A DNA stretch of 64,000 nt. Origin: Candidatus Woesearchaeota archaeon (lineage in GTDB: Archaea; Nanobdellota; Nanobdellia; Woesearchaeales; UBA583). The translations under genes and the position numbers were made by a program. The DNA lies in NCBI GenBank assembly GCA_023898345.1, contig CP060218.1, positions 620,001 to 684,000 of the forward strand, written 5' to 3'. Under the pieces are notes generated by a model. That model ran no database searches, was not told the origin of the DNA, and saw nothing but the letters and a program-made list of their open reading frames with translations. This document shows, piece by piece, positions 26,157 through 35,355 of the stretch. Every line of letters begins with the position of its first letter. The stretch's first letter is position 1.

Positions 26157-26706
26157 CTTTATAGTAATCGCACAATTCTTTGTAAATACACATTCTGCAT
26201 TTTTTTACATTTTGGCTGAAATGTTTATCTTCTAAATTGAAGTTACGCATTTGAGTGAGAATTTTGAGAAGTTCTTCTTTCTCTTTCTCAGATGGAAGCT
26301 CAACTGGGAACTTTTTATTGTCGCTCAGAGAATAGAATCCTATTTTCTCAACTTTGTAACCCATCTCTTTAAGACAAAAATATTGTGCATAAAGTTGAAG
26401 GTAGTAACCTTCGTATAGTTTTATAATTTTCCTTTTTCGCTCAATCAACTCTTTTTTTTCTGTATCAAAGAGATCTATTTTGCCAATAACTCCTAATTCC
26501 TCACTATATATGTCTATTCCTTGTAATATTGTCTTTTTTGTAGAATACTTTTTTTCATCTATGTTCTCGTGTGCCAGTCTGCCTTTTTGCTGTACTGTTG
26601 TGTGATAAAGGGAGCTGTCATTTGTACTGTACAGGTTATGAAAATAGATACTTCTCGGACAGAAAATGAAGTCGTTAAGGTTGGAGATGATTATGTTCTC
26701 TTCCAT
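26146..26706 (-). CDS. cas4: CRISPR-associated exonuclease Cas4
   Basis: 186 residues. Cys16 and a C-terminal trio CRMCIYKELC (about 170, 173, 179) would bind one 4Fe-4S cluster. The PD-(D/E)xK core is GKIDLFDTEKKELIERKRK. Cas4 trims prespacers and selects those next to a correct PAM. Its ATG overlaps the cas12a TAA by one base (TAATG), so the four cas genes form one translational unit. Confidence 0.94.
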   Translation of the reverse strand: MEENIIISNLNDFIFCPRSIYFHNLYSTNDSSLYHTTVQQKGRLAHENIDEKKYSTKKTILQGIDIYSEELGVIGKIDLFDTEKKELIERKRKIIKLYEGYYLQLYAQYFCLKEMGYKVEKIGFYSLSDNKKFPVELPSEKEKEELLKILTQMRNFNLEDKHFSQNVKKCRMCIYKELCDYYKDDE

Positions 26707-29700
26707 TATTTACTATTTCTTTCATGAACAAACTTTAACCAATCTGTATTCGAACACCATCTTCTTACATATTTCTTTTTCTCTTCACCATTTTTCTTTT
26801 TTTCTTTTATAAATTTAGCTTTTTTAAGTTCATTAAATTTTTTAACTGCTTTTTCTTTATCATCTTCGCTATTTAATTCGTTCAAAAGCCACAACCCTTT
26901 TAGAGCAATATTGTATGCTCCATTTGCATCAGCATCTACTGGCAATTTCCCTATCCATCCACCTTCTTTATTTTTTCCTTTTTTCTTTTTCTCTTCACTA
27001 TTAAAAAACTTATTTGAACCTCTCTCACCTACTTCAACTGAAGAAACAATTGCATCATGTTTTCCTTCTTCATCCTCCCAAGTATGACGCAAAGCAAGTA
27101 AAACAGAAAACTGCTTTAGTAAACTCTCGTAAAACTTGGCACCTAATTTAGAATTTTTATCCTGAAGGACCAGATCTAAATTATCCTTCTCAAAATCAAT
27201 ATTATTCTCTTTAAATAATTTCTTCAACTCAGCATTAATATCTTTTTTTTTATAGAACCATTTATTGTTTTCTTTAACTACAGTAGAACGAGGTGCAGAG
27301 TGAGAGCAAACTGACCACTTTGTCTGTTTTAATTCATTCACATCAACTCTTAAACTGTCAAACATTTTATAATCAAAATCAAATCTAAAATATTCATATT
27401 CTTTATCGTAACTAAGATTAATTTTCTCAAAGAATTTAATAGCATTCTCTTTACTTGTGAATTTTGTATTTAATAAATTAATAAATCCCGTACTGGGACA
27501 AATTTTACTTGTATAATCGGGAGGAACAAAGAATAAAAATCCTTCTTGTTTTGACATATATTTGAATGGAGGAATAGTCTTATTAGTTAATTGATACCCT
27601 TTTAATACTCCTCCCTTTCCATACAAATTATTTTTATTAAGAACTAAATATTGAAATTTCTTTATTAGCATATTTTCAAATTTTTGATAAATGCTTTTCT
27701 CAACTTTAGCCCCTCTCTTTTCTTTAATATAAGAATTTAAATTCTCCAAGACTATAATTGCATTTTTTTCAATTACTAATTTTGCAAGTTGATGTACAAC
27801 CTGTGACAAATATCCTTCTTTTAGATTTTTAATGTTCTCAATAGTTTCCCAGTTTTTTCTAGCTTTTAACCTTTCCTCTTCTTTCGAACTTAATAATTTG
27901 TGATAATCGATTTCTTTCCTTTTTTCTTCTTCAACCGAACTCAATTTATTAAGGGAAAATTGCATTCCCTCAACTATCTCTCCATTAGTATTTATCATAC
28001 TAAGATAAATTAAATTTCTTTCTCCACGATCTAATCCTATTATGTTGACATCATCTCGTTTATGCAAGAACTCCAAAACTTTTGTATTAATAAATTCAGT
28101 ATTTTTTGATTTAAAATTTATTTCAATAGGACAATGAAATAAAATTTTATCTTTTGTAAATCTCTTATCTTTTATCCTTGCACAATTTTTTTTCTTTTCT
28201 TCAGAAAAATCTTCCCACTTACCTTCTTCATCCACATCATATTTTTTTACGATGGTAAAATTATTGAGATATTTTTTATCTTCTTCAAGGAGGACATCCT
28301 TATCCTCTTTCTTTTCAAATTTTGATAGATAATACCTATTCAGTCTATCAATGCTCTCAGAAGGAACAGGTTCAAAATTGCCATCTTCTAACCTAAAGAA
28401 TTTTTTAGCAACTTGGCAACCAACGGGATGAAGTATCCTTTTTTCTTTATGTATAGAAGCTTTTCGATAAAATACTTTAGCCTCACCATTTAATTTGAAA
28501 ACTACGTCTGCCAAATTTTTTTTATCGAAAAGCATTTCCCAATAAAGAGTGTGCAAATTTTTTTTACCAATACTTTTCGGATTAAAATCTTTGTTGTGAA
28601 TTTCAAAAAGATAAATTTTTTCATTTGCAACTTGTTTATATAACCAAGCTTCAGAAAGCTCTTTTTCAAAAGTTATTTTATATAATCTAGAATTTGTTTC
28701 TCTATAAAAGTCATCAATATGTTCATACTCTTTCTTGAATATATCTTCCAAATCATAATTACTTTGCACTACACTTTCATAACTCTTCAGGAAAAGCTTA
28801 CAATATGCTACCCATTTCTTAACTGCCTCTTCATAACCCTTCAGGTCATTGGATTCTTTTAAATATTTTTTTTGGAATTTTTTAGGTTTTGTACCGTCAC
28901 TTTTTTTTTTATGAAAACTATTTGTTCTTTTATCAAAAACAGTATTGTTTAAATCATAAATTTCTTTTGATATAATAAATTCTTCAGCAAAAACTTCTCC
29001 CCCATTACTTAAACTTTCTCCTTTCTTTACCAAATAATTCTTTGATTTTTTACTAAAATAATTTTTAATCTTATTCGTCTGAGTAGTACATTTAGGAATC
29101 ATTGTAGCACAATCCTTAAAAAATTTGTAATCACACTTGGAATATAACTTAGTTTTGTCATTGAGTAACTTAATGTCCTCCACTAGGTCTTTTTCATTAT
29201 TAGTTAATTGAACAACTTCATTTTTAATCTTTTCATATGTTTTAGTTTCTCTTTTTTTAGTCTCTAATTCTTTCTTTTTTTCAGTGATCTTGCTTCTAGT
29301 CTCTTCTAGCTTAATACTGAGTTTATCTGTATCTAAATTCTCTGAGTCAAATATCCAATTATTTTCTTTATTCATAATTACTAAATAATATGAGTCTTCT
29401 TGTGATAACAAAATTCCTTTGTTCTGTTTCTCTTTATTTTTATCCCATCCCTCTAATAAGGTCCCTGTATCAAATAATAATCTAAATTTATCTAAGCTGT
29501 AGGGTTTTTTAGTTATATAATTTCTTGCTTGATTGTAAATTTCTATAATCTCGGCTTCAAAAAGGAATTCCTGTAACTGCTTTAAAGTATTATAAAATTC
29601 AGAATCTTTATCTAGATTTTTATCTTTTACATAAAAGGGACTTAGAATGTAATTAAACTCTAACAATAGGTCCAAAAAACTTTTTATTTTATCACTATCA

Positions 29701-31295
29701 CTTCCTGCTCCTTTTTCTTCTCTTAAGTCTTTTGAATAATTTCCTGAAAGAATATGCACAATTTCCTCCCTTCTCTTATCAAATTCATTATATGTGTGTC
29801 TCTCTTCTTTTTTTAATTCTCCATTTTTTTCAAATTCGTAAGTAGTTGTAGGGTTCTTAAAATAATTGAGGATTGGATGTTCAGACTTCTCTTTCAAAGT
29901 TTCATCTTGTTCGTACTTATCTAAATAATATTTAAGACTATCTTCTAAGTCTTTAATACAAAATTGTTTAGAGTCAAGAAACTTTTTTTTCTTATTTCCT
30001 CCAATTTTAAGTTCCTCATCACACCAGATTTCAAGAGCATGTTCGATATATCTCCCATAACCAAATATTTTTGCAGAAAGTATACTTATTGTTTTCTCAT
30101 TAATATAAATTTCAGCCACCTCATATTCTTCTATTCTTTGTAAGAAGATTTTAATTTGTTCAAACAAACTATCTCCATTTTCTTTCTTATCCAAAATTGT
30201 TAAAGAATGATTAATTCCTTCAATAACATCGCGAGTCTTTTCAAGAATTGTAAAGGAAAAAGATTTTGTTTTTTTAATACTAAGAATTTGTTTTTTTAAC
30301 TTATCAAATGTATCAATTTTTATCTTCGCAGGTTTTTCTCCACTTTGACATTGTTTTTTAATTTTCCTATTTTCTTCTTGGACAAATTCATTAATAATTT
30401 GATTGATTCCTTTTTTTTGTTCAATTCCTTGTGCTATTGCAATGATTCCTAATTTTTCATTGTTATAGGCATCTATCCCATCCTGAGTTAAACATCTGTT
30501 AAAATGTTCTAATTTAAAAATTTCGTTTGCACCTTTTTCGTCAATCAACGTCTTTAATTTGGGGTGATCTTTTTCAATCTTCTTATAATTTTCAAGATTT
30601 CTTTTGAATATTGGAAAATTATCATGAATGATCCTATAAGGGATTGATACTGTAATTTTTTCTTTAGAATATACATTCTTTCTATTCTTATTAAAATCAG
30701 TAAAATATGTAAAAAATCTTTGTAATTTCTCTAAATCTTTTTTTATAACTATTTTATCTATTTGCGTATTATTTCCTATTTTTAGATCTTCCTCAGTAGC
30801 ATTTTCCATCCATGTTTCGAGTTTACACTTCCCTCCATTTTTTTTACTTTTGTTTAGGAGAGCACTTTCAAACATCTCTTTTGCTTTATCATTGAGTTTT
30901 CCACTAAGTTTTGCTCTTAACTTAGTAAAGGGATCTTTCTTTTCTTCAGTCTCGTCATCTTCTTCAGAACTATTCTTACTTAAATTCTCAGTTTTATTGA
31001 GTAGTTCTAACTCCTCATCATTGAAACTAAATTTGGATAAGACATCATCAATAATACTTCTATGTTCACAATCAATTAATTTCTTAACTCTCTCATAGCT
31101 CTCTGAAAGTTCTAAATCATTTTGAATACTTTTACTAAAATCCTCTTCAGATTCAAACAAAGTTCTAACAAGATCTTTAGTCTTCCCGACAGGCTTGAGC
31201 TCAAAGCGTAGCGTCTTGGACAAACTGTACTGGTTTGTAAAGTCGTCCCATATACTTGTCCCTTCTTTCTGTGCTGTCTCATGTGTTTCCTTCAT
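26706..31295 (-). CDS. cas12a: Cas12a (Cpf1) effector, oversized
   Basis: 1529 residues against about 1200-1350 for known Cas12a. The N-terminus TNQYSLSKTLRFELKPVGKT is the WED-I/REC1 start, and FNKNRKNVYSKE...PYRIIHDNFP is the family REC1 signature. MIPKCTTQ marks the PI domain, KRILHP and DKRFTKDK...FHCPI the WED/pre-crRNA-processing region. RuvC residues are in GLDRGERNLIY (D1089), VLENLNSY (E1184) and DADANGAYN (D1456), all intact. Extra length includes an acidic stretch near residue 115, a charged coiled-coil-like block just before the PI domain, and a longer loop after ILHP. The PAM-contacting Lys in A-x-M-I-P-K is Thr731. It should process its crRNAs and cut dsDNA. TTTATAAG lies 27 bases before the ATG. 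Confidence 0.97.
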   Translation of the reverse strand: MKETHETAQKEGTSIWDDFTNQYSLSKTLRFELKPVGKTKDLVRTLFESEEDFSKSIQNDLELSESYERVKKLIDCEHRSIIDDVLSKFSFNDEELELLNKTENLSKNSSEEDDETEEKKDPFTKLRAKLSGKLNDKAKEMFESALLNKSKKNGGKCKLETWMENATEEDLKIGNNTQIDKIVIKKDLEKLQRFFTYFTDFNKNRKNVYSKEKITVSIPYRIIHDNFPIFKRNLENYKKIEKDHPKLKTLIDEKGANEIFKLEHFNRCLTQDGIDAYNNEKLGIIAIAQGIEQKKGINQIINEFVQEENRKIKKQCQSGEKPAKIKIDTFDKLKKQILSIKKTKSFSFTILEKTRDVIEGINHSLTILDKKENGDSLFEQIKIFLQRIEEYEVAEIYINEKTISILSAKIFGYGRYIEHALEIWCDEELKIGGNKKKKFLDSKQFCIKDLEDSLKYYLDKYEQDETLKEKSEHPILNYFKNPTTTYEFEKNGELKKEERHTYNEFDKRREEIVHILSGNYSKDLREEKGAGSDSDKIKSFLDLLLEFNYILSPFYVKDKNLDKDSEFYNTLKQLQEFLFEAEIIEIYNQARNYITKKPYSLDKFRLLFDTGTLLEGWDKNKEKQNKGILLSQEDSYYLVIMNKENNWIFDSENLDTDKLSIKLEETRSKITEKKKELETKKRETKTYEKIKNEVVQLTNNEKDLVEDIKLLNDKTKLYSKCDYKFFKDCATMIPKCTTQTNKIKNYFSKKSKNYLVKKGESLSNGGEVFAEEFIISKEIYDLNNTVFDKRTNSFHKKKSDGTKPKKFQKKYLKESNDLKGYEEAVKKWVAYCKLFLKSYESVVQSNYDLEDIFKKEYEHIDDFYRETNSRLYKITFEKELSEAWLYKQVANEKIYLFEIHNKDFNPKSIGKKNLHTLYWEMLFDKKNLADVVFKLNGEAKVFYRKASIHKEKRILHPVGCQVAKKFFRLEDGNFEPVPSESIDRLNRYYLSKFEKKEDKDVLLEEDKKYLNNFTIVKKYDVDEEGKWEDFSEEKKKNCARIKDKRFTKDKILFHCPIEINFKSKNTEFINTKVLEFLHKRDDVNIIGLDRGERNLIYLSMINTNGEIVEGMQFSLNKLSSVEEEKRKEIDYHKLLSSKEEERLKARKNWETIENIKNLKEGYLSQVVHQLAKLVIEKNAIIVLENLNSYIKEKRGAKVEKSIYQKFENMLIKKFQYLVLNKNNLYGKGGVLKGYQLTNKTIPPFKYMSKQEGFLFFVPPDYTSKICPSTGFINLLNTKFTSKENAIKFFEKINLSYDKEYEYFRFDFDYKMFDSLRVDVNELKQTKWSVCSHSAPRSTVVKENNKWFYKKKDINAELKKLFKENNIDFEKDNLDLVLQDKNSKLGAKFYESLLKQFSVLLALRHTWEDEEGKHDAIVSSVEVGERGSNKFFNSEEKKKKGKNKEGGWIGKLPVDADANGAYNIALKGLWLLNELNSEDDKEKAVKKFNELKKAKFIKEKKKNGEEKKKYVRRWCSNTDWLKFVHERNSK

Positions 31296-31318
31296 AAAAT
31301 GTGCCAGAATTAAAAATC

Positions 31319-31326
31319 CTTATAAA
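31319..31326 (-). promoter_or_regulatory. TATA box of the cas operon
   Basis: TTTATAAG on the minus strand, centred 27.5 bases before the cas12a ATG. It predicts a leaderless cas12a-cas4-cas1-cas2 mRNA. The remainder of 31327-31517 shows no gene. Confidence 0.65.
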
Positions 31327-31548
31327 TTTTTCTTTTCACTTGAACAAAATCTCCAAAAGATAGACATAAACTCAAAATTAAATGTGCTTTTTAGAAAAAT
31401 GTGATAAAAAATCGAATTTTTACCGTCCACTAAGAACAAACTAAGCTTTTTTCTCGCAACAGGAAAGTCCCCACATAAAAAACGCCACATCTCACCTCCA
31501 CCCTCGCCAAAAATAGTTTTATAAAGGAAACAGACTTCCTTTACCTTC

Positions 31549-31719
31549 ATGGCACAAGCTGCATACGACACTCAGTACGGTGACAAACTCATTAACGACT
31601 CCGCAGACATCACTTTCGATTGTCCTAAATGTGGATTCAAGAGTATCTCCAGAAGCAGGAAGGCAAGACAACTTTCAAAGCCTTACACCTGTCCTAAATG
31701 TGGGTTTATTGGCCCATAA
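31549..31719 (+). CDS. Small archaeal zinc-ribbon protein (HVO_2753-like)
   Basis: 56 residues with two CPKCGF knuckles: Cys25/Cys28 and Cys48/Cys51, separated by a basic RSRKARQLSKPY stretch. The end CPKCGFIGP is typical of a widespread archaeal small zinc-finger family (HVO_2753 type). Members are linked to motility and biofilm phenotypes in Haloferax; the molecular target is unknown, and RNA or protein binding is likely. TTTATAAA at 31518-31525 is 27.5 bases before the ATG. Confidence 0.82.
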   Translation: MAQAAYDTQYGDKLINDSADITFDCPKCGFKSISRSRKARQLSKPYTCPKCGFIGP

Positions 31720-31764
31720 ATATTCATTTTATCTTTGTCTTCTAGACATTCCTTCTCTTAAAAA

Positions 31765-32436
31765 ATGGCACAAGAACAATATAAAACACTTAGTTTTGTT
31801 CTTATTCTAATATCGGCATTTCTCCTTTTTCTTTTTTTAGGGGGAATTTTTCTTGGAAAACCAATGAACGAACAAAAACAAACTCTTGATACAAAAATGA
31901 CTCAGAACAACTCTTTGGAAACTCAAAACTCAACAGACACTATTGTCGTGTTTGAAACAAGCAAAGGAAACTTTGAAATAAAACTCTACTCAGAGGAAAG
32001 TCCTATTACGGCAGGAAATTTTGAAAAACTTGTTAAAGAGGGCTTCTACGATGGACAGCGTTTCCACAGAGTTATCCCGAACTTTATGGTTCAAGGTGGA
32101 GATCCTCTCTCAAAGAACGAAAGTATGAAGAGCCGTTGGGGTACGGGCGGCCCAGGTTATTCTATTCAAGATGAATATATTGAAGGACTTTCCAATAAAA
32201 GAGGAACTATTGCAATGGCAAATTCTGGTCCAAACTCTGGTGGCTCTCAGTTCTTCATCAATGTTGTTGACAATACTTACCTTGACTGGGACAAAGCGCC
32301 AAGTTCAAGTAAGCACCCCGTTTTTGGAGAGGTTATTTCTGGAATGGATATTGTTGATGCCATTGCAAATGCAGCGACAGACTCCGCAGACAGACCTCTG
32401 CAAGATATTGTTGTGACTCGTGCTTATATCAAGTAA
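31765..32436 (+). CDS. Membrane-anchored cyclophilin-type peptidyl-prolyl isomerase
   Basis: 223 residues. A single hydrophobic helix near residues 10-30 anchors it, so the enzymatic domain probably faces outward. The cyclophilin core is visible: NFEKLVKEGFYDGQRFHRVIPNFMVQGGDP with the catalytic Arg/Phe set, GTIAMANSGPNSGGSQFFI, and VFGEVISGMDIVD. It catalyses proline cis-trans isomerisation and may help fold secreted proteins such as A2M or the Ig-like protein in this window. The gene follows the zinc-ribbon gene by 45 bases and may be cotranscribed. Confidence 0.93.
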   Translation: MAQEQYKTLSFVLILISAFLLFLFLGGIFLGKPMNEQKQTLDTKMTQNNSLETQNSTDTIVVFETSKGNFEIKLYSEESPITAGNFEKLVKEGFYDGQRFHRVIPNFMVQGGDPLSKNESMKSRWGTGGPGYSIQDEYIEGLSNKRGTIAMANSGPNSGGSQFFINVVDNTYLDWDKAPSSSKHPVFGEVISGMDIVDAIANAATDSADRPLQDIVVTRAYIK

Positions 32437-32758
32437 TTCTTTTTTTTCTTCTTCAAAAATTTCTTTCTTTGAAGCAGTTCTCCTTCTCTTTTCACCTTTA
32501 AGACTAGGATTTTTCTCTTTGAAAAGACGACATTTCATTTAATTAGCAGAGTTTTAAAAATTGAAAAAACTTCTAAAAGGATAAAAAAATATTAAAAAAT
32601 TAGTATTTTTTTTAGGAAAATGAAATCTTTTTGTAATAAGCTTTTTCTAAGAAAATGACACGGGTCATGTGGAGGAACCCAGGAAGAATGCTCTTCTGAA
32701 ATTTTTCAAAAAGAGAATTTAGGGTGCTAGAAGAATACCTTTCAACTCAGAAATAAAA
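32437..32758. other. 322-base gap, mostly AT-rich
   Basis: No convincing gene. A U-rich inverted stretch near 32585-32615 (AAATATT...AGTATTTTTTTT on the + strand) could terminate the cyclophilin transcript. A GC-richer patch near 32655-32690 (GACACGGGTCATGTGG) is isolated and unexplained. Confidence 0.35.
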
Positions 32759-33067
32759 ATGCTCAAAGAGAATATTTCCACTGCAAATGAGACTAGGGTT
32801 TTTTTAGACAAGCTACTGTTTAAATTGCTAGGTCTAAATTTTGTTCTCTATGTTCTCTTTCTTTGCTTTGGGGCTTATATCTGTCTTTCTGACCCTCCCT
32901 TGGGCTTTGAGCCAAAAATTTTACTTGAAACTACAGCTTTTGTCGTACTGTGCTTCTACCTCCTTACGTTTTTTTTGTTCTTTCACCATAAACATTCTCT
33001 CTGTGTTCTTCCTTTTCTCGTAGTGATTCTTTTGAATCTTCTTTATTTTATCTTTGTTATGCAGTAG
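32759..33067 (+). CDS. Small hypothetical membrane protein
   Basis: 102 residues with three hydrophobic helices: around residues 25-43 (LNFVLYVLFLCFGAYICL), 57-76 and 82-101. It lacks a cleavable signal and any motif I recognise. No clear TATA box at the usual distance. It lies between the cyclophilin and tRNase Z genes on the same strand. It may be lineage-specific. Confidence 0.5.
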   Translation: MLKENISTANETRVFLDKLLFKLLGLNFVLYVLFLCFGAYICLSDPPLGFEPKILLETTAFVVLCFYLLTFFLFFHHKHSLCVLPFLVVILLNLLYFIFVMQ

Positions 33068-33099
33068 ATAGTGTCCTGTTTTTTTTCTTAACGAAGGGC

Positions 33100-33107
33100 T
33101 TTATAAA
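33100..33107 (+). promoter_or_regulatory. TATA box of the tRNase Z gene
   Basis: TTTATAAA centred 25.5 and 28.5 bases before the two adjacent ATG codons at 33129 and 33132. This rules against an upstream TTG at 33114. Confidence 0.7.
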
Positions 33108-33128
33108 TTCCCTTTGCCTTCCCTTTTT

Positions 33129-34043
33129 ATGATGAAACTGCATTTTCTCGGAACTGGCTGCATGATGCCGACAAAGGAGAGAAACCATTTGGCGACGGCT
33201 CTTGAGTACGAAGGTGAAATGCTCCTTTTTGATTGTGGCGAACACACCCAACTCCAAATTAAGAAAATGAAATTGGCTTTGGGGAAGTTTCGTAAAATTT
33301 TTATTTCTCATTGGCATGGTGACCATGTCCTTGGTTTGCCGGGTCTGCTCATGACTTTGGCGAACACACAAGGAATCGAGGAAGTTGAAATTCATGGTCC
33401 AAAGGGAACTTCTGACTACTTGCACCATATGAGGAAATCAATGATTTTTGACTCGAAACTTTCTTTGAAAATCTTCGAACATGAACCAAAAGAAAGAGAA
33501 ATTCTCACTGTTGATGAAAGCCCCGAGTATTGCATCAAATGTGTTAAACTCAACCATAGTGTTCCTTGCATTGCTTATTCTTTTGAGCAGAAAGATGTGA
33601 GAAATATCGACAAGGACAAAGCAAAGCTTCTCGGCCTTGAACAATCTCCTTTGCTTGCACGTTCAAAGCTTGGTTTGGACATTGAGCTTGAAGGGAAGAG
33701 AATTCCGAGTGAGGATTTGACGTATGTTAAGAAGGGAAAGAAAATCTGCTTTGTCTTTGACACGCGTCCTTGTCTCGGTATTGATTTGCTTGTCAAAAAT
33801 GCAGATTACTTGATTATGGAAGCCACATATATTTTTGACCAGCATGCAGACAAAGCTCAAGAGTATGACCACATGTCGGCAAAGGAAACTGCTGAAATTG
33901 CCCTACGAAATAATGTCCAAAATCTTGTTATTACTCACTTTTCACAGCGCTATAAAGACACAAAGGACATAGAAGCAGAAGCAAAAGAAATCTTTGAAAA
34001 AACTTGTGCTGCTTACGATTTAATGAGCTTGCCCCTTCGTTAA
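33129..34043 (+). CDS. rnz: Ribonuclease Z (tRNA 3'-end endonuclease)
   Basis: About 304 residues from ATG 33129 (or 33132). Removes 3' trailers from pre-tRNA. The start MKLHFLGTGCMMPTKERN and the zinc motif ISHWHGDHVLGLPG are the short tRNase Z (ELAC1-like) hallmarks. Further metal ligands are in LNHSVPCIAY, CFVFDTRP, LIMEATY and DHMSAKETA, with the last His in LVITHFSQRY. No exosite arm problem is apparent. Leaderless by its TATA position. Confidence 0.95.
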   Translation: MMKLHFLGTGCMMPTKERNHLATALEYEGEMLLFDCGEHTQLQIKKMKLALGKFRKIFISHWHGDHVLGLPGLLMTLANTQGIEEVEIHGPKGTSDYLHHMRKSMIFDSKLSLKIFEHEPKEREILTVDESPEYCIKCVKLNHSVPCIAYSFEQKDVRNIDKDKAKLLGLEQSPLLARSKLGLDIELEGKRIPSEDLTYVKKGKKICFVFDTRPCLGIDLLVKNADYLIMEATYIFDQHADKAQEYDHMSAKETAEIALRNNVQNLVITHFSQRYKDTKDIEAEAKEIFEKTCAAYDLMSLPLR

Positions 34044-34078
34044 AGTCATAGAAAAAAGAACTATTGAAACAAAAAGAA

Positions 34079-34450
34079 CTAATTTTTTCCTTTGTGGATG
34101 TGTACTTTTCGAGGAGCCGAAAGAACCCAGTTCTCGTGGAAACCTACTAATTCTCCCCCAACAGCCTCCACAGTTTTCTTTAATTTATCAATAGAGCGTC
34201 GCAGTTCATCAGGATCTTTGTTTCTAAGAAGGTGAATGTCGATAAGACACATTGTTTTTTCTTCTCTTATGACGTCAAGAATCTCTCTGATGTTTTCGTA
34301 ATCATCCAGAACGAACACGCGAACCTCAAGAACTTTTTCATCTCCTCCCGAAAGCTTGGAGTTCTCATCTGTAATGGACAAATAGTCGTCTGATTCGTCT
34401 TCAACATATTGCTCTTGCTGTTTTTTTCCCAATCCAAAAAGCGATGCCAT
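34079..34450 (-). CDS. sepF: SepF-like cell division protein
   Basis: 123 residues. The core VRVFVLDDYENIREILDVIREEKTMCLIDIHLLRNKD and the C-terminal VEAVGGELVGFHENWVLSAP match the archaeal SepF (DUF552) domain. The short N-terminus MASLFGLGKK is a likely membrane-binding amphipathic start, followed by an acidic linker. Archaeal SepF anchors FtsZ to the membrane. FtsZ itself is not in the window. TTTATAAA at 34482-34489 is 35 bases before the ATG, so a short leader of about 9 bases is likely. Confidence 0.88.
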   Translation of the reverse strand: MASLFGLGKKQQEQYVEDESDDYLSITDENSKLSGGDEKVLEVRVFVLDDYENIREILDVIREEKTMCLIDIHLLRNKDPDELRRSIDKLKKTVEAVGGELVGFHENWVLSAPRKVHIHKGKN

Positions 34451-34560
34451 TTTTGTTTATGATGAGAGTTTGAAGAGCGAATTTATAAACTTTGGTATTG
34501 GCCGATTTGGAGAATCTCCTTGAAAGGGCGAAGAAAAAAGAGGAGGGGTAAGTTCCTTTT

Positions 34561-35301
34561 TCAAGAAAATCCCTTTGTTTCTATTTTCTCTATAAGTTCA
34601 GTTCCGCCAGACTCAAGAATCCTTCCTTTTTTCAAAATGACAACTTTGTCCGGAGTTAGTTCTTTGTACATTTTGGCATTGTGAGAAATGAGAATCAGAG
34701 ACAGGCCTGTTTGCTTTTGGAGTGTTTTTATGATGTTTACTATTACTTTGAAGGCGTCAACGTCAAGTCCGGAATCAATCTCATCTAAAATGGCAAGCTT
34801 TGGTTCTAGAAGAAGAAGCTGCAAAATTTCACTGCGTTTCTTTTCTCCTCCTGAAAATTTGTAATTGAGAAAACGTGAGGTAAAACTCTTATCGACTTGT
34901 GCCAACTCTAGTTTATCCTTGAGAATGTCTTTGAACTCTTTTATTTTGAGATTCTTTCCTTTTACAGCATTGTACGAAGCTCGCAAGAAAGTGAGCATAT
35001 TAACTCCCTCTAATTCTAAAGGATGCTGGAAACTTAAAAAAATCCCTCGTTTTGCTCTTTCATCTGGACTTAGGGAACTCATATCTTCCCCATTGAAGAT
35101 TATCTTCCCCTGTTCTCTTTTCAGATTTGGAAGTCCCATAATAAGATTAGCTAGTGTTGATTTGCCCGCACCGTTTGGCCCTAAAATTGCAAGAGTTTCT
35201 GAAAATCCAACTTCTAAAGAGACATGTTCTAAAAGTGTTTTTTCCTGAGCTTTTACAGTTATATCTTTTAGCTCAAGCAAAACTTTCTTGTCGGTTCCCA
35301 T
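34561..35301 (-). CDS. sufC: SUF Fe-S assembly ATPase SufC
   Basis: 246 residues. Walker A GPNGAGKST, signature FSGGEKKRSEIL, and Walker B LAILDEIDSGLDVDA, the special IDSGLD form of SufC. It forms a complex with SufB and SufD and drives Fe-S cluster assembly by ATP hydrolysis. It is divergent from sufS with only 54 bases between the start codons; one palindromic TATA box lies in that gap. Confidence 0.96.
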   Translation of the reverse strand: MGTDKKVLLELKDITVKAQEKTLLEHVSLEVGFSETLAILGPNGAGKSTLANLIMGLPNLKREQGKIIFNGEDMSSLSPDERAKRGIFLSFQHPLELEGVNMLTFLRASYNAVKGKNLKIKEFKDILKDKLELAQVDKSFTSRFLNYKFSGGEKKRSEILQLLLLEPKLAILDEIDSGLDVDAFKVIVNIIKTLQKQTGLSLILISHNAKMYKELTPDKVVILKKGRILESGGTELIEKIETKGFS

Positions 35302-35326
35302 GTTAACAATTGTTTATGTGCTTATC

Positions 35327-35334
35327 TTTATAAA
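35327..35334. promoter_or_regulatory. Palindromic TATA box between sufC and sufS
   Basis: TTTATAAA (within GTTTATAAAG). Its centre lies 25.5 bases before the sufS ATG (35356) and 29.5 bases before the sufC ATG (35301). It is the only strong TATA box in the gap and reads the same on both strands, so it may serve both leaderless genes. Confidence 0.6.
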
Positions 35335-35355
35335 CCTTTTAGCTAAGGCTTTTTC

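Noticed and set aside
31327..31548. Possible tracrRNA or extra CRISPR RNA upstream of cas12a
   Set aside because: No anti-repeat was found, and type V-A does not need a tracrRNA.
32655..32690. GC-richer patch as SRP or RNase P RNA
   Set aside because: The conserved SRP and RNase P cores are absent, and the patch is too short.
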